Assembly: GCA_026874595.1 (NCBI GenBank)
Contig: CM049308.1
Span: forward strand, 33,910,027 to 33,974,026
Source: Sipunculus nudus
Taxonomy: Eukaryota; Annelida; Sipuncula; Golfingiida; Sipunculidae
Length of the DNA stretch: 64,000 nt
Reading direction: 5' to 3'
Below are positions 34,076-44,838 of the stretch, piece by piece (position 1 is the stretch's first letter; the number at the start of each line of letters is the position of its first letter). The notes beneath the pieces were generated by a model, which saw nothing but the letters and a program-made list of their open reading frames with translations, had not been told where the DNA came from and ran no database searches. A program made the position numbers and the translations under genes.

Positions 34076-34300
34076 ATGCGCCTCGGAAAGTCCCCGTGGG
34101 ATATATTTTGGGTTGATGATATTTCTGCCGAAGTGCAGTCTCAATTAATATTATCAGTTATATCTTCTATGCATGAAATTGATAAAGATGTTGTTTTCGT
34201 TGTCATGGATGAACAACCAAGCAATCAGAAAACAGAATCTCTTCTCAGCTGTTCTCTTAAACCAACAAGGCTGTTTATTTATTTTTTATGCTTGCCATCT
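34076..34300 (+). pseudogene. P-element/THAP9-like transposase fragment, first catalytic block
   Basis: The open frame reads SPWDIFWVDDISAEVQSQLI, then LSVISSMHEIDKDVVFVVMD and EQPSNQ. P/THAP9-like transposases have P(V/I)GYFxxDxIxAxxQxxL..., then GxxVxxVxxDGxxxN in the RNase H-like core. The spacing fits, but DG is replaced by DE and GYF by DIF, suggesting decay. Confidence rests on the pattern, not an alignment. Confidence 0.4.
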
Positions 34301-34576
34301 CCTTAAAAACCTCAGAGGAGAACCGCAAGCTCGGCAAAAAACACCAGTAGGAAGGGTCAATAGGGCAGACATCGTACGTTTACAATAGTTACAAGGAAAG
34401 GAATGCCTCAGGGCAGCCAATAACGAACATCAGAACATATTAACTTCCTGCAGCAGAAGATGAATGTTAACTCTTCGGCAGCCAATTCACAGTAGGCTGT
34501 GACTGGTATAAGACACCCTTGGCACTGTGAATTGTTTTTCCATCATTCATTACTTGTTTTACGTATTTAACATTAG

Positions 34577-34810
34577 GGTTCCAACAGACAAGGGCTCTAA
34601 AAGCCCCATCAGAACTGGCAACTTGCCCGGTGTTGAGAGATTCTTGTTCAGAGCCAATCAAGTTTCTAAACTTGAGGGAAATGACCAACCAGAGCTACTA
34701 CGCAAAGGAAAACGTAAGATTTGTGTAATTGGGTTTGCCATAAATATTGATAGTGTCTTTGGCCTGTCCAATCTCGTCTGGTTGATGATTCAAATTAATC
34801 ATTGTATCAT
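34577..34810 (+). pseudogene. P-element/THAP9-like transposase fragment, C-terminal block
   Basis: After an AACATTAG acceptor-like site, the open frame gives RVPTDKGSKSPIRTG, then RKGKRKICVIGFAINIDSVF and GLSNLVWL. A basic turn followed by (T)xxxGFxIxIxSxxGLxxxL is the block before the conserved 'LTYKLSQDH' region in P-type transposases; that following region is missing here. Probably part of the same relic as 34076-34300. Confidence 0.4.
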
Positions 34811-35236
34811 TCAATTGTAAAATGTATAATTAAATATGGTGGATTCCATGATTCCTAATAATTTATAAATCAAAAGGTCCCAAGAATATTCCTAATAATA
34901 AATTAATCCTTAGGTCGTTTTTTTTCAATCATGAGAATAATTGTTCAACGTATGTATACATTATATGCTGCAAATGTGGATTTATAGATTTCTGACATAT
35001 GTGATATATGTACTACATTATTTCGCACGGCTCTACCAAGCCACCGACAACTTTAATAAAACTTCCTTTCTACAAATTGCTTGAAAAATAATCAATATTT
35101 TATAATTTTATACATAAATTTCATATTCTGACCATATAAACTCGTGAACTTGTTAAATGTTTACATGTAAAATGTTAATATGAAAATTTATATATGATTA
35201 ACATGAAAAAATATCTATATATATATAGATATATAT

Positions 35237-35246
35237 ATTTAATTCT

Positions 35247-35300
<54 letters not shown>

Positions 35301-35310
35301 AGAATTAAAT
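35237..35310. repeat. Perfect 74-bp palindrome around a TA microsatellite
   Basis: ATTTAATTCTGG, then (AT)25, then CCAGAATTAAAT. The non-repeat flanks are exact inverse complements, so the whole is one perfect inverted repeat. Another short palindrome (TATCTATATATATAGATA) lies just upstream. The Penelope-like fragment begins directly after. Confidence 0.9.
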
Positions 35311-35318
35311 AGCCAGAA

Positions 35319-36172
35319 TTGAGAGCGATATTTATTTCATCAATCAGTGAAAGAAGAAGGAACTCATACCAAAGGGACTACTCGTCACGAATCCGATGGC
35401 AACGACATACAATACAGACTACTCAGCCAGGTTTTGTAGAAATTTTCAGGAACTCAGGAACCACCTCTCTCACGTTCTGTACTCTAGAAAGAAAGGACAC
35501 GCGGGAGCTACACACATATATCAACAGGAAGAAAGGTAAGCTTGAGAGACTCTCACAACACGGCCATAAATTCAGAAAACCTCTTGTTAAAAACAATTAG
35601 AACCAATGCATACTCGAACATTTTGACAGACCCAATTTCACACATGACTTAACCGTTTATACAGACAAGTCGGACAACAAACACACAGACATACTTGCGA
35701 CATCTGATCCTTCTAAGGTTATCAACTTATCCGCTTATAAATTAACTGATTCTGAAGCTAAATTACTCTCCAAGGGTCACAAGTTTTGCCCGACTAAATC
35801 AATAGATAATATAGCGTTGTACGGAGATCTAGAAGATATTTTTTTTCCGGAGACTCCGCCTGGTAGAATATTTTAGAAGAGACACAGATGCATCATGCAG
35901 ACTACACACAAAAACGGATAAGAAAACTAAAACAGATCGTAACAGCAGATGGACACTTATACCCGGGCGGAATTAAAAAATTAGATTTATACTTTAACAC
36001 GTTCAGGAGCAGGGTTAAAACTGAAATTATAGACAAAATAACCAAACCAGAATATAATTTAACCACCGGTGAACGCAAAGCAATGACTGAATTACAGAAC
36101 AATAATGATATTGTGATCAGGCCTGTTGATAAAGGGGGAGGGGCACTGTCATTCAAAATAAGAATGCAATAA
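35319..36172 (+). pseudogene. Penelope-like element fragment, N-terminal part of the reverse transcriptase ORF
   Basis: The frames give VINLSAYKLTDSEAKLLSKG, HKFCPTK and YGDLEDIF (about 35717-35850). They continue from 35888 with MHHADYTQKRIRKLKQ, KKLDLYFNTFRSRVK and NLTTGERKAMTEL, then NNDIVIRPVDKGGG. The order LSxxxLTxxExxLLSKGxxFxPTP, then an LTxxExxAxxxLxxNxDIVIxPADKGG block, is typical of Penelope-like elements just before the reverse transcriptase palm. The palm motifs themselves are absent because the copy stops at about 36172. Stops and frame changes occur near 35600 and 35875. The first part (35319-35600) is probably also element sequence but is not diagnostic. Confidence 0.65.
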
Positions 36173-36344
36173 ACAAATCGACGATTTCAGGATCAAGTGC
36201 ATTTGCGTTTCCTGCTGAAGTCGGAATGGTCGCAGCAACAATTGTCAATCCACCAACTCAACCTAATAGCCCCTTTCCGCAAACGATGTAATGTCGCAAA
36301 TCTTCGGTTGAAGAGAAGTTCATGGAACTTTTGGGGGGGGGGGG

Positions 36345-36480
36345 GGGGTACATCGTGGACAACTACATGGTGGAACTTCGGGGACCCGTACACAGTGAAA
36401 CTCCGGGTACCCGTACATCATGGAACTTCGGGGACCCGTACATCGGGGAACTTCGGGGACAAGTACATCGTGGAATTGAT
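36345..36480 (+). repeat. Short tandem repeat, about 27-bp unit
   Basis: About five diverged units of 'ggaacttcggggacccgtac' with 'atcgt' follow a G tract at 36336-36348. ORFs across it are by-products. Confidence 0.8.
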
Positions 36481-36900
36481 AGTCCTAGTCGAAAGGTGGG
36501 CGTACGTTCAATGTAATCTAAATTACTATATTCGTTAAATAATGGAAGGTAATATAAAATGAATATCAATAAATATTTACATAAAATATTTGGTCTTATT
36601 TAAATTAAATATGAGCAGAGCACTTTTGCACGATTAAACCATGTTCCAAATTTGCTGCTCTGATTAATTAATCCTGACTTGCAATTTCGACATCCTGAAC
36701 ATGTTGAAAGCAGTTGTCCTTGATAAATTTTTGGCAAGGCCTTTCATTACGTTAGGATTGTGGCATTTGGAGATATAGGAATATAAATAGAATTATAAAA
36801 CAAAATATTTACAAATATTAGTTATTCCAGATCAGAATGGTTGTTAATAACCATAGTCTTCTCTTATTTTGGCATTTTGTAAAGTAGCATTTTAGAAAAC
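36481..36900. other. AT-rich spacer
   Basis: No recognisable feature. Confidence 0.4.
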
Positions 36901-36904
36901 CACT

Positions 36905-37030
36905 TAAACTACATGCAGGAATGGTCCAGAGGGTCACCAGATGACCTCATTTTTTTCCCGTCCATATGTTGAAGACCCAACTACAAGTCCTTACGCAAGT
37001 TGGAACGTAGAGGACCTCCAGGAAACAAAA
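36905..37030 (+). pseudogene. MULE/SWIM-like transposase exon fragment, copy 1
   Basis: 'tccagagggtcaccagatga' and 'catatgttgaagacccaact' are closely matched at 59780-59890. The translation gives W(S)RGSPDDLIFF, then in another frame PYVEDPTTSPYASWNVEDLQ. The SPxDxxFFRP pattern occurs before the DDE core of invertebrate MULE-like proteins that end in a SWIM finger. The same frame change is present in the copy at 59780, so both come from a copy that already had it, or an exon boundary lies there. Confidence 0.45.
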
Positions 37031-37393
37031 TTCTTCCGTATTATATAGTGTAAATTAATTGCTAAATAATAGTTATTTTACTCCCGTCTCAACTGAAAGA
37101 CGTTCCGCAATTTCACTTGATACTCCTCCTAAAACTAATTTTAGAGGGTAAAATATCTTTGTCACTAGGAGACGGAGTAGCTATAGAACCTGGTTTCTCG
37201 ATAGTATAAATAAAAAAAAAATACGTGAGTTTGTAACCAAGAAGATGGACATGTGAAAAGTCCTTTGGTTCAAAACAGAAGGCATGACATTATTCGAGTA
37301 TCGTAAAACTTAAATCGATTTAGTTTTTTGACTATTGGTTCGCCATATTTACTTTTATTTCAGTGAATTAAGGCATATATTGCTTATATATGA

Positions 37394-37419
37394 CAGAAAT
37401 ATTTAAATATTTCTGAAAC

Positions 37420-37467
<48 letters not shown>
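37394..37467. repeat. 22-bp perfect palindrome next to a TA microsatellite
   Basis: CAGAAATATTT and its exact inverse complement form 37394-37415. A pure TA tract follows at 37423-37467. Confidence 0.9.
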
Positions 37468-37470
<3 letters not shown>

Positions 37471-37807
37471 CAATACAATGAACATCATCCCATAACCCAT
37501 ATGTATGTACTAAAGGTGGTACCACCAGTTTCTGGTACATGACAATGCTATCCAAGAACTTAGGTCAACTTAATTTTTTATCATTCCACGCATCCTACAT
37601 TGAGACATTTAAAATGATGAATGATTTTCATCAAATATGGAAACATTTAAGGTCAAAGCCACTCTCAAAGTAAGATCATGACCCAAATTGGAATAAAAAT
37701 CATCCAAAAACCAATGTTTATGTATATACATAATATGAAAGATACCTGTCTAATAGTTTTAGACCTATTATGCTTACAGTACTATCAAGTGGGATTAACG
37801 GAGATAT

Positions 37808-38618
37808 TGTTACGAACCTAATATAAACAGATCACGTATGCGTGATGAACACAAATTTTGTAACGGAGATAAAAAAAAATAAGATTCTGTAACATTAGGC
37901 AGCGTGAAATGTCTAGGGGAATGAATAAAGAAGTCAGTGGTTTTTTGTTGACAAATAACTATAATTTATTCCTAAAACACCCCTAACATTACAATACACT
38001 AAATCAATACAATTATACAATAAAACAGCGGTATAACAATAAATTAATACAACCACGCAGAAAAATAATGTGCACAGTACCTGGATACAAAAACCGTCTC
38101 AAGGATAAGTTCTTTAAATGTATACTCTCGGAGAATGACAGTCTAGTGTAAAGCTCTCGTAACAATCCAGAAAGTAAACTGAAGTCCATATGCATAAAAT
38201 CCAGGAGAAAGTCTTAGAAAATGTATAATTGCCGCATTCGTCGGATAAGGTCCTAGACACTGACATACGCTTCTGCGTCCGCTGGAATCTGGTCTGCTCT
38301 CTCTGCCCTACCGTTCTAAAACACAGCCCCTATATACCTTCACACCTCAAGCCAAGAATTTTCCACTTATCGAACAGTCTTAAGGACCCTACACAACACA
38401 GTAAGCACGCGTTTCAGGAATTCTCTAGAAAAACAGCCTGTGTATCTCTACATACCAGGCTCATCACGCGACCTCGGGCAGGCGTGAAAACCCAAGGCTA
38501 ACATGACAACGAGAGTTCAACCAGTACGGATTAAACACAGCATGTAACAAACGGCCCGGCGAGGGGGCCACAACACCAGCTACGCCCGCGCCACACAATA
38601 AAAAGGGCACCTGTAACA
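37808..38618 (-). mobile_element. Gypsy element 2: 3' LTR (minus strand)
   Basis: The plus-strand boundaries are TGTTACGAACC (37808) and CACCTGTAACA (38618), giving inverted TGTTAC/GTAACA ends. Read on the minus strand, the LTR starts TGTTACAGGTGCC right after a purine tract (CTTACAGGAGGGGGAG, 38619-38634), the expected order of polypurine tract then 3' LTR. A TATATA motif at 38331-38336 and an AATAAA on the minus strand near 37967-37972 are candidate promoter and poly(A) signals. The length is about 811 bases. No second LTR exists in the window, so target duplication cannot be checked. Confidence 0.65.
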
Positions 38619-38755
38619 CTCCCCCTCCTGTAAGAAAAAAGAAAGTTTTCACGGAAATCTTTCTTTTTACGATCACAATCAGTAAATTTTCACAACATCT
38701 CAAAATCATCTTATTTATAGCATTTCATATACATCCTGTTTATAACATTTCATAA

Positions 38756-39340
38756 ACATCTCGATAAGCAATCAGCAAGTACATTGTCTTTCCCTTTAAT
38801 GTGTATGATATCAAAATTGTAATCCTGTAAGAACAAACTCCATCTCCACAATCTTTGATTTTTACACTTCAACTTGTTCATGGACGTTAGGGGATTGTGA
38901 TTACTGAAGACAATGACAGGCCTGACTGATGAAGTAACATAAACTTCAAAATGTTGCAACGCCAAAATTAAAGCCAAACATTATTTTTCAATAGTGGAGT
39001 AATTTTTCTGGTTTGCATTAAACCTTCTTGAGAAATAACAAAATGGATGATCTATGCCATCATTTTAACAACACAGCACCAGCAGCAGTATCACTAGCAT
39101 CCACAGCTAACTTAAAAGGTACAGAAAAGTCTGGAGCTGCTAAAACTGGTGAACTCTGCAGAATTGCTTTCAAATTCTGAAATGCATTTTCACAAGGAAC
39201 ATTTCATACAAACTTGTGTTTCTTTCTTAACAAATTTGTCAAAGGTTCAGCTACAGCAGCAACATTTGGACAAAACTTCCTGTAGTATCAAGCCATACCA
39301 AGAAAACGCTTTATTTGCTTTTTTAAAATCATTATTAAGA
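38756..39340 (-). pseudogene. Gypsy element 2: pol fragment, reverse transcriptase end and RNase H
   Basis: On the minus strand the frames give IKRFLGMA and YYRKFCPNVAAVAEPLTNLL (connection domain). Next come VLAAPDFSVPFKLAVDASDT (RNase H Asp), FSRRFNANQKNYSTIEK (RNase H Glu region), ALILALQHFEVYV and VIVFSNHNPLTSMNK (usually SDHNPL), and finally HIKGKDNVLADCLSRC (RNase H end). This is the canonical order in Gypsy polymerases. Several stops and frameshifts occur (for example GMA*YY and LLK*). Integrase is absent: after LSRC the sequence goes directly to a purine tract and the LTR at 38618. The upstream part beyond about 39340 is lost. It belongs to a different family and strand from the Gypsy at 44588-54219. 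Confidence 0.8.
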
Positions 39341-39409
39341 ATAACTATAAATGTGTTTCACACCAAATATTTCTCCACTAAAAGTAGCCATTATCAACCA
39401 TGAGAAAAT

Positions 39410-40637
39410 ATTCGCATATGCCAGCCTCAATCACCCGGAAATCTCGTTGACCCGTGGTATGTTGACGCGGGACGGCTAAATTCCTAAAAGTAGAACCCGA
39501 AGATGTCGGAATGTGTCAAACCTAAAAAAATTGCGAAACAAATCAGATTTCCTAAAACATAAGTTTATCCTTAGTCCCTTTTTTCTGCATTGACATTTGA
39601 TCAGATTGCCTGGCTTCTAATGGTTACAATACGATATATTTATGTATAAGCTGGAGACGTATATTGACATCCTACGTCCATTGACATCCTATCATAGTTG
39701 TATGTATATTGACAGGACATGTATGAAAATGCGGATGCGGGGGACATTGATTTGGGTCTCTGTCTCTGTCTGTCAGTCTAGCTGTCACTCTGTCTGTCCG
39801 TCCGACAGGTTTTCGTTTCCGTGCGATACCTTTCCTTAATATTATCCGATTTTATTCAAAATTTGGGTCCGTGACTGCGCTCATACTCACCTTTTGTTGG
39901 AATTGGTTTTGGAGTGTCTGTCTGTCACTCACTCTGTAGGTCCATTATCAAGCATAAAAAAAAACGAGAGGATTCCAAAGCGAGGGACATTATTTCCACG
40001 AATTAGCTTGTTTTATCTTGAATATTGGCTTTTGTCGTTGTCAGTTCATTGTTGCCTAGCATAAACACTGATGCACTTACTGTACAAAGCATACATTTGT
40101 AACTGGATCATATGATCGATGGAAACCATTTTGCCGTTGAATTTTATTTATTTATATTTTTTTTAATTTACAGTAATAACTTTATACCCAAAACATCGCC
40201 GTCTATGCAATTCATTAGATTTACTAGACCGGCTCTCCAGCCGTCCGTTAACTCGCCTCGATAGATTTTCACGAAACTTATTATTAATTAATAACTAAAA
40301 TATTATCTCGTCAAGAGTTCGATTATGGACAAAATTTATGCTTTTTTATCAAGGTCAGAGGATACGAGCATAACTTGTGCTGTCCACGCGATTACTTATA
40401 AGATTTAAAATTGATTTTGGTAGAGTTCAGAGAAATGTTAGAACTACAATGCCTCGCCTCAAAATGCAATCAATTTATATTTAATCAGATCAGAGGTCAC
40501 CAGACTTTTGTACCGTCACCATGATGAATTTACTTGAAAACCTTGTGGATTCTCATGAAACCTATAATGAAAATGAAGCCATAAATTCTCCTTGAATTAC
40601 ATTTTTGCAAATGCAACTCGAGCGTATTTGATCAGGT
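39410..40637. other. Non-coding stretch with interspersed repeat at about 39740-39960
   Basis: Contains 'gtctgtctgtcagtctagct' and 'ttggttttggagtgtctgtc', related to 18495-18690. Also 'gcgagggacattatttccac', a typical short mollusc repeat end. No gene. Confidence 0.5.
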
Positions 40638-41719
40638 CCCAAGTAGCACAAAACATTTTAAAAACATTTTCAATATGTTGCATACATGTTTCAACAGAAC
40701 ATCTTTTAAAAATGTTTTAAAAACATTTTTAAAATGTTTTTACTAATGGCGCATGAATGTTACAATAGAACGTTTTTATCAAAACATTTTTAAAACATTT
40801 TTAAAACGTCTTCAAAAACAGCGCATAAATGTTATAACAAAACATTTTTTTTAAACATTTATAAAACATTTTTTAAACATTTTTCTCATAGAGCGCATAA
40901 ATAGGTTCCCAAAACTTTTTTTAAACATTTTAAAAACATTTAAATTTTTTTTTTTAAATGTTGATGAAAAATGTTTACTTGAAACATTTATGAGACATAT
41001 TAAAAATGTACAAGATGTAATATGAATTAATAACCCAATCCAATTTCAGGGATTTTCGTGACAACGTCATCTGTCACTGCCTTAGGTATACTTGTGAATG
41101 AAATAGTTAAAAATGTTTAAAAAATGTAAACAAATAAAACAAAAAAGTTTAAAAAAAAAAATGTTGATAAAAAATGTTTACTTAAATTATTTATGAGACT
41201 TATTTAAATTGTACAAGATGTAATATATATATATACATATATATATTAATTAAATCTGTGTAATATTAATATATATTTTAAATATAAACTTTTTTATCTG
41301 TGTAAATATGTTGCATACAAAGGAACTTTCTATATATATAGTAAATATCACAGTAGTGTATATATTATGAATAAAATTGGCATCTTCAGATCTGAAGATT
41401 AAAAGAGTGAAATAATTATTTTATATTAAATCAAAATTCTGCTTCTCGTTCCATATTTAAACTGAAATCCAGGAGGCAGTTTGTTCTGATTAAATTATAA
41501 ATTCAGAAATTAAGCTTTACAAAAAAAAACAAGAATAAAACTGGGCAATACGTGTCAAAAAGTACAGCATGTTCATATTATGCTGATAATGTGGTCCAGT
41601 GCACTACAACTATCAGTATGTAACTTATCATATAACCCTCCAGCGAACCAATGTCTTTTTTTACGGATTGTGGCTTAATTGGATTGACTAGAGTTACTGT
41701 GTCCCTGTGGAGACCACAT

Positions 41720-41731
41720 TTTGGCGGGAAA
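41720..41731. promoter_or_regulatory. E2F-type site TTTGGCGGGAAA
   Basis: The reverse complement reads TTTCCCGCC AAA, a canonical E2F consensus. It lies 33 bases before an ATG (41764) in a locally GC-richer patch, the usual position in promoters of S-phase genes. Confidence 0.45.
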
Positions 41732-41763
41732 TTCAGCATACCAGACTAAACAGTTGAAGTGGA

Positions 41764-41785
41764 ATGTCTGAGTGTCCAAGCTATT
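41764..41785 (+). CDS. Candidate first coding exon
   Basis: An ATG in fair context (gtggaATGt) encodes MSECPSY, followed by a consensus donor TATT|GTAAGTAT at 41786. It lies just downstream of the E2F-type site. With only 22 coding bases it cannot be identified. Whether it joins the terminal exon at 43217 is unknown: direct joining would not keep that exon's frame, so at least one further exon is required. A segment at 42339-42417 with AG and GT borders is one candidate but does not restore the frame either. Confidence 0.3.
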
Positions 41786-42509
41786 GTAAGTATATTTCAT
41801 TTATCTTTTCCCCTAATTTCCATTCATATTCATAATTTATAAATTCCAAATAGCTTATTAGTAGCAGAACCATTGGTACATTTGTTTATTAAAACTCATT
41901 GTGCCATGATGCACGAAGCTTCAAACAAGGTTTCAATTCAGCTGGAGAGGGGGTGACAGCCATCCAACCTGCACGTATACAACAATATCATGACCACAAC
42001 TAATTCTGCTGTACAAGAAATTTCAAACACACACACATTGATTTATTTAGGGTAGAAAGTATAGAAGTAATAATGACAGAATAAGCACATACTCATAGGA
42101 AGATGTTTCTTTTGCCTATATCAGTATGTATAATTGATCATTTATATAATTTATTATTTATAATCTAAACATATAAATCAACATCATCAGCAATTTTTAC
42201 AGGTCATTTTTATAATCACGTTTACTAAGTTTTCATTCAGACTGGTTGTTTTATATACATCTTGTTATTGTGTGTGTGTGGTTATTCACTTGTTTTAAGT
42301 TAATAAAATTTGGGGTTAACATATTACCCATAGTTTAGGTGTGTCTGCACCAGTCCTAATGAGCTGTCACCCAGTAACATCCCAGCTCTCCAAGCATGCA
42401 TTACAGAGCTGCATTAGGTTTAAAGGGCACCACTGTCAGGCCAAGCTTTAACTGTGACATTCGTGTACAATTAAATGACATACACCGACCACATGATACC
42501 GTCTGCTGT

Positions 42510-42532
42510 GTCCTCTCTCTCTCTCTCTCTCC

Positions 42533-42567
<35 letters not shown>

Positions 42568-42624
42568 AACTCTCACTCACTCTCTATATATATTTATGTA
42601 AACTCTCTCTCCCTCTCTTTCTCC

Positions 42625-42658
<34 letters not shown>

Positions 42659-42660
42659 TT
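42510..42660 (+). repeat. Compound CT/TA microsatellite
   Basis: (CT)n, (TA)n, (CT)n and (TA)n blocks follow one another. The Ser-Leu and Tyr-Ile ORFs across it are artefacts. Confidence 0.95.
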
Positions 42661-43216
42661 ATACATCAGGCCAAAACAGGTTTCACTGGACATTTTTTTC
42701 CTTGATCATTTGTGAAAAAAAATCATATATATATATATCCTACTGAGCACTAATATATACATTATATATTTGTTTATATACATAATAAAAGAAATATATT
42801 GTATTAGCAACTAAGATATCCCTGAAACAATATGCCAATATCACTTAATTATTTATAGAAAAATGATATGTATTGTACTTAAGATAATGTACTATTAAAG
42901 TATTTTTAAACTGGTAACGCAAATAATATTGTGGTTTTCTTAATGTTTTCTGAGTAAAGGGAACATTCTGTCTCATCTAGATGCACTTTTTAAAGAAGTG
43001 TCCTTTTTGTATTATCAATAAATTAAATAACTGTACTCTCCTATCAGATTTTTCAGGTATCATATAGTAATATACAATACAGTAGACATTCAGTAATTGA
43101 TTTACATCTTGTATGTAATAGGATAAATACATTCCTGTCAATTGATTACCTGCCCATTTAAAGTTTTTGTTTAGTGAATTTCACTTATGGTAATATGTAC
43201 ATATCTATTTCTACAG

Positions 43217-43294
43217 ACACGAGAGGCAAAGAAGAAAAAGAAAGGAAGTGAGCCTGCTCCAGTGGACGACATCACAGACTCTGATTCAGACTGA
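43217..43294 (+). CDS. Candidate terminal exon with acidic C-terminus
   Basis: A TTTCTACAG acceptor (to 43216) is followed by an open frame: TREAKKKKKGSEPAP, then VDDITDSDSD and TGA (43292-43294). A poly(A) signal AATAAA lies at 43304-43309. The switch from a basic run to a strongly acidic Asp/Ser tail is typical of the C-terminus of nuclear and chromatin proteins. Base composition and codon pattern differ clearly from the AT-rich surroundings. The family is not recognised. It lies inside the inverted-repeat element 40638-44002, so it may be a captured gene end or a host gene that the element arms merely flank. Confidence 0.5.
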   Translation, partial: TREAKKKKKGSEPAPVDDITDSDSD

Positions 43295-43303
43295 TGTTTT
43301 TTA

Positions 43304-43309
43304 AATAAA
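43304..43309 (+). terminator. Poly(A) signal AATAAA
   Basis: Ten bases after the stop of the candidate terminal exon, with T/GT-rich sequence downstream. Confidence 0.5.
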
Positions 43310-44185
43310 CCTCTGTGCCTTACCAGATACCCCTTTATTTGTTGATACTTGAGAATATGTTTATCTGGTGTGAAGTTGTAAGCAGAAATGATATAAAATA
43401 TGCAACTGTTGTTTCAACAGAGATGTATAAACTCTATGGGTTAAACTCAATTTTTTGGCAAATATGATCATAATATAGATAAAATAATGGGGAAAGTGTT
43501 TTTCTACCTTTATATTCATGCGGATATTTAACCGTGTTGGTACTACAAAAGCTGGTTACCAATTTGCCATATCCTGCACACACTACAGAAACCCTGTCAA
43601 TTCAAAATATGAAATAAATACTTATATATTCACAACGTATGATATAAGCCCATGCAAAACATATCACATATTGGGTTGTGGGGAATGTTTCAGCATATAC
43701 ATAAATGTGAAAATGTTATAAAAATGTTTCTTGGATATTTTGAAGAAAACATTTTTAAAATATAAAAAAAATAAACTCACAAAATGTTAATAAAATATTA
43801 TGAAAACGTTTTTTTAATGTTTTACAAAAACATTTTTAAAACATCAAAATAACATTTTTAAAGCAATTTATAGCAAAACGTTTTATAAACGTTTTTTCGA
43901 ACATACAAAAAAAAGTTATAAAAACATCACGAGAAAACATTTTCAAAACATTTTGCCAAACGTTTATAAAACATTAAAAAAATATTTTTGTGCTAGCTGG
44001 GGTCCGATATCACCAGGTTAACTGTGGTATTGCCTTGCGTCCATGCATAAACGTCTACTGTCTACGTGATAACCTAACAGAATCTTTGCTGGACTTTACG
44101 AAATATACCATAACAACTAAACAATGGATCCTTTCACCCGAGTTAGATTAGACATAATGCAAACATTCTAGTATGTGTTTACATG

Positions 44186-44587
44186 TCAAGGAGAATATTC
44201 GAAATCAGTCAAAACTGCGGATTGACAAAATTGTTTTCGCCCGTCCATTGTGAGCCAAAGCATATACCGGACGAGAGGGGCTTGATATACAGGCTGTTGT
44301 ATAGGGGAAGTTACGCTGTCATCACTGTCATCACAACAAACCGGTCGATGGCGTGAGGCCCCAACATTAAGTCTAGAAAACGGAATAAACGTGCGTTTAG
44401 TTTCCATTCGTACGTGGACAAATTTCGGCTCAACATATCGGCGTGGCGGTTCTGTTTTCCAGCGAGGCATTTGGCCTGTAGATCCATGTCCCTTGGATGT
44501 GCCTCTAGCCAAACTCTTTGAATTAAGTCACCTAACTCCTGACTTGGACTGTATAAACGGTTGACACATGCAACCGTTGTGACATTG
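44186..44587 (-). pseudogene. DIRS-like element, downstream half of the reverse transcriptase/RNase H gene
   Basis: On the minus strand, starting at the Gypsy junction, the frame reads VTTVACVNRLYSPSQELGDL, then NRHADMLSRNLSTYEWKL (RNase H end: AD(x)LSR...EW) and FRFLDLMLGPHAIDRFV, then YNSLY and TGENNFVNPQF. This matches the region after RNase H in DIRS elements (LFxxIxxxxGxxxIDxFA...YNS...NPPF). Two in-frame stops (after VMTA and after NPQF) mark decay. The codon phase is continuous with the frame ending at 54220 once the Gypsy insert and one ATTG are removed. The following methyltransferase-like or tyrosine recombinase parts are not recognised; the inverted-repeat element begins about 180 bases further on. 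Confidence 0.85.
44584..44587. repeat. Target-site duplication ATTG, left copy
   Basis: Directly before the 5' LTR (TGTCATC). The same ATTG follows the 3' LTR at 54220-54223. Four to six bases is usual for Gypsy integration. Confidence 0.9.
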
Positions 44588-44724
44588 TGTCATCATTTTA
44601 AATTTTGAGACACGTATTTTTAAAGGACACATTTTATTTTAATTATGAGACACATAAAAAAGACACCTTGTGATGGCCACGCTACCAGAGGGATGACTGG
44701 TAATCGGGGCTGGAAAAAGAATAA
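44588..44724 (+). repeat. 5' LTR, left part
   Basis: Matches 54017-54152 of the 3' LTR. Interrupted at the 9-bp duplication AAAGAATAA (44716-44724) by the DNA element. Confidence 0.93.
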
Positions 44725-44751
44725 CGAAGTGCTTATTGACACACGGTCCGA

Positions 44752-44838
44752 AAGTCTCGGTTACCTCGCATTGAAGGTCTCGGTTACCGTGTTTTGAGGT
44801 CTCGGGTACTGAGAATTGGGAGTCTCGGTTACCGTGTG
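44752..44838 (+). repeat. Subterminal repeats GTCTCGGTTACCG
   Basis: Four diverged copies (GTCTCGGTTACC, GTCTCGGTTACCGTG, GTCTCGGGTACTG, GTCTCGGTTACCGTG) are spaced 20-30 bases apart just inside the left end. Clustered subterminal motifs of this kind can be transposase binding sites; this is an inference. Confidence 0.7.

Larger units (their letters stand above)
40638..44002. mobile_element. 3.4-kb inverted-repeat (foldback-like) element enclosing exon-like sequence
   Basis: The left end CCCAAGTAGCACAAAACATT is matched in inverse by the right end (AATATTTTTGTGCTAGCTGG then GG). Both arms (about 40638-41000 and 43700-44002) are dense in AACATTTTTAAAACATTTTT-type motifs, in opposite orientation. 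Between them lie unique sequence, an E2F-type site, exon-like segments and a poly(A) signal rather than a transposase. No clear target duplication is visible. The ends are imperfect, so the exact termini may shift by a few bases. Confidence 0.55.

Noticed and set aside
42339-42417. Middle exon joining 41764-41785 to 43217-43294
   Set aside because: AG and GT borders exist, but the splice would not keep the reading frame of the terminal exon, so it was not called.
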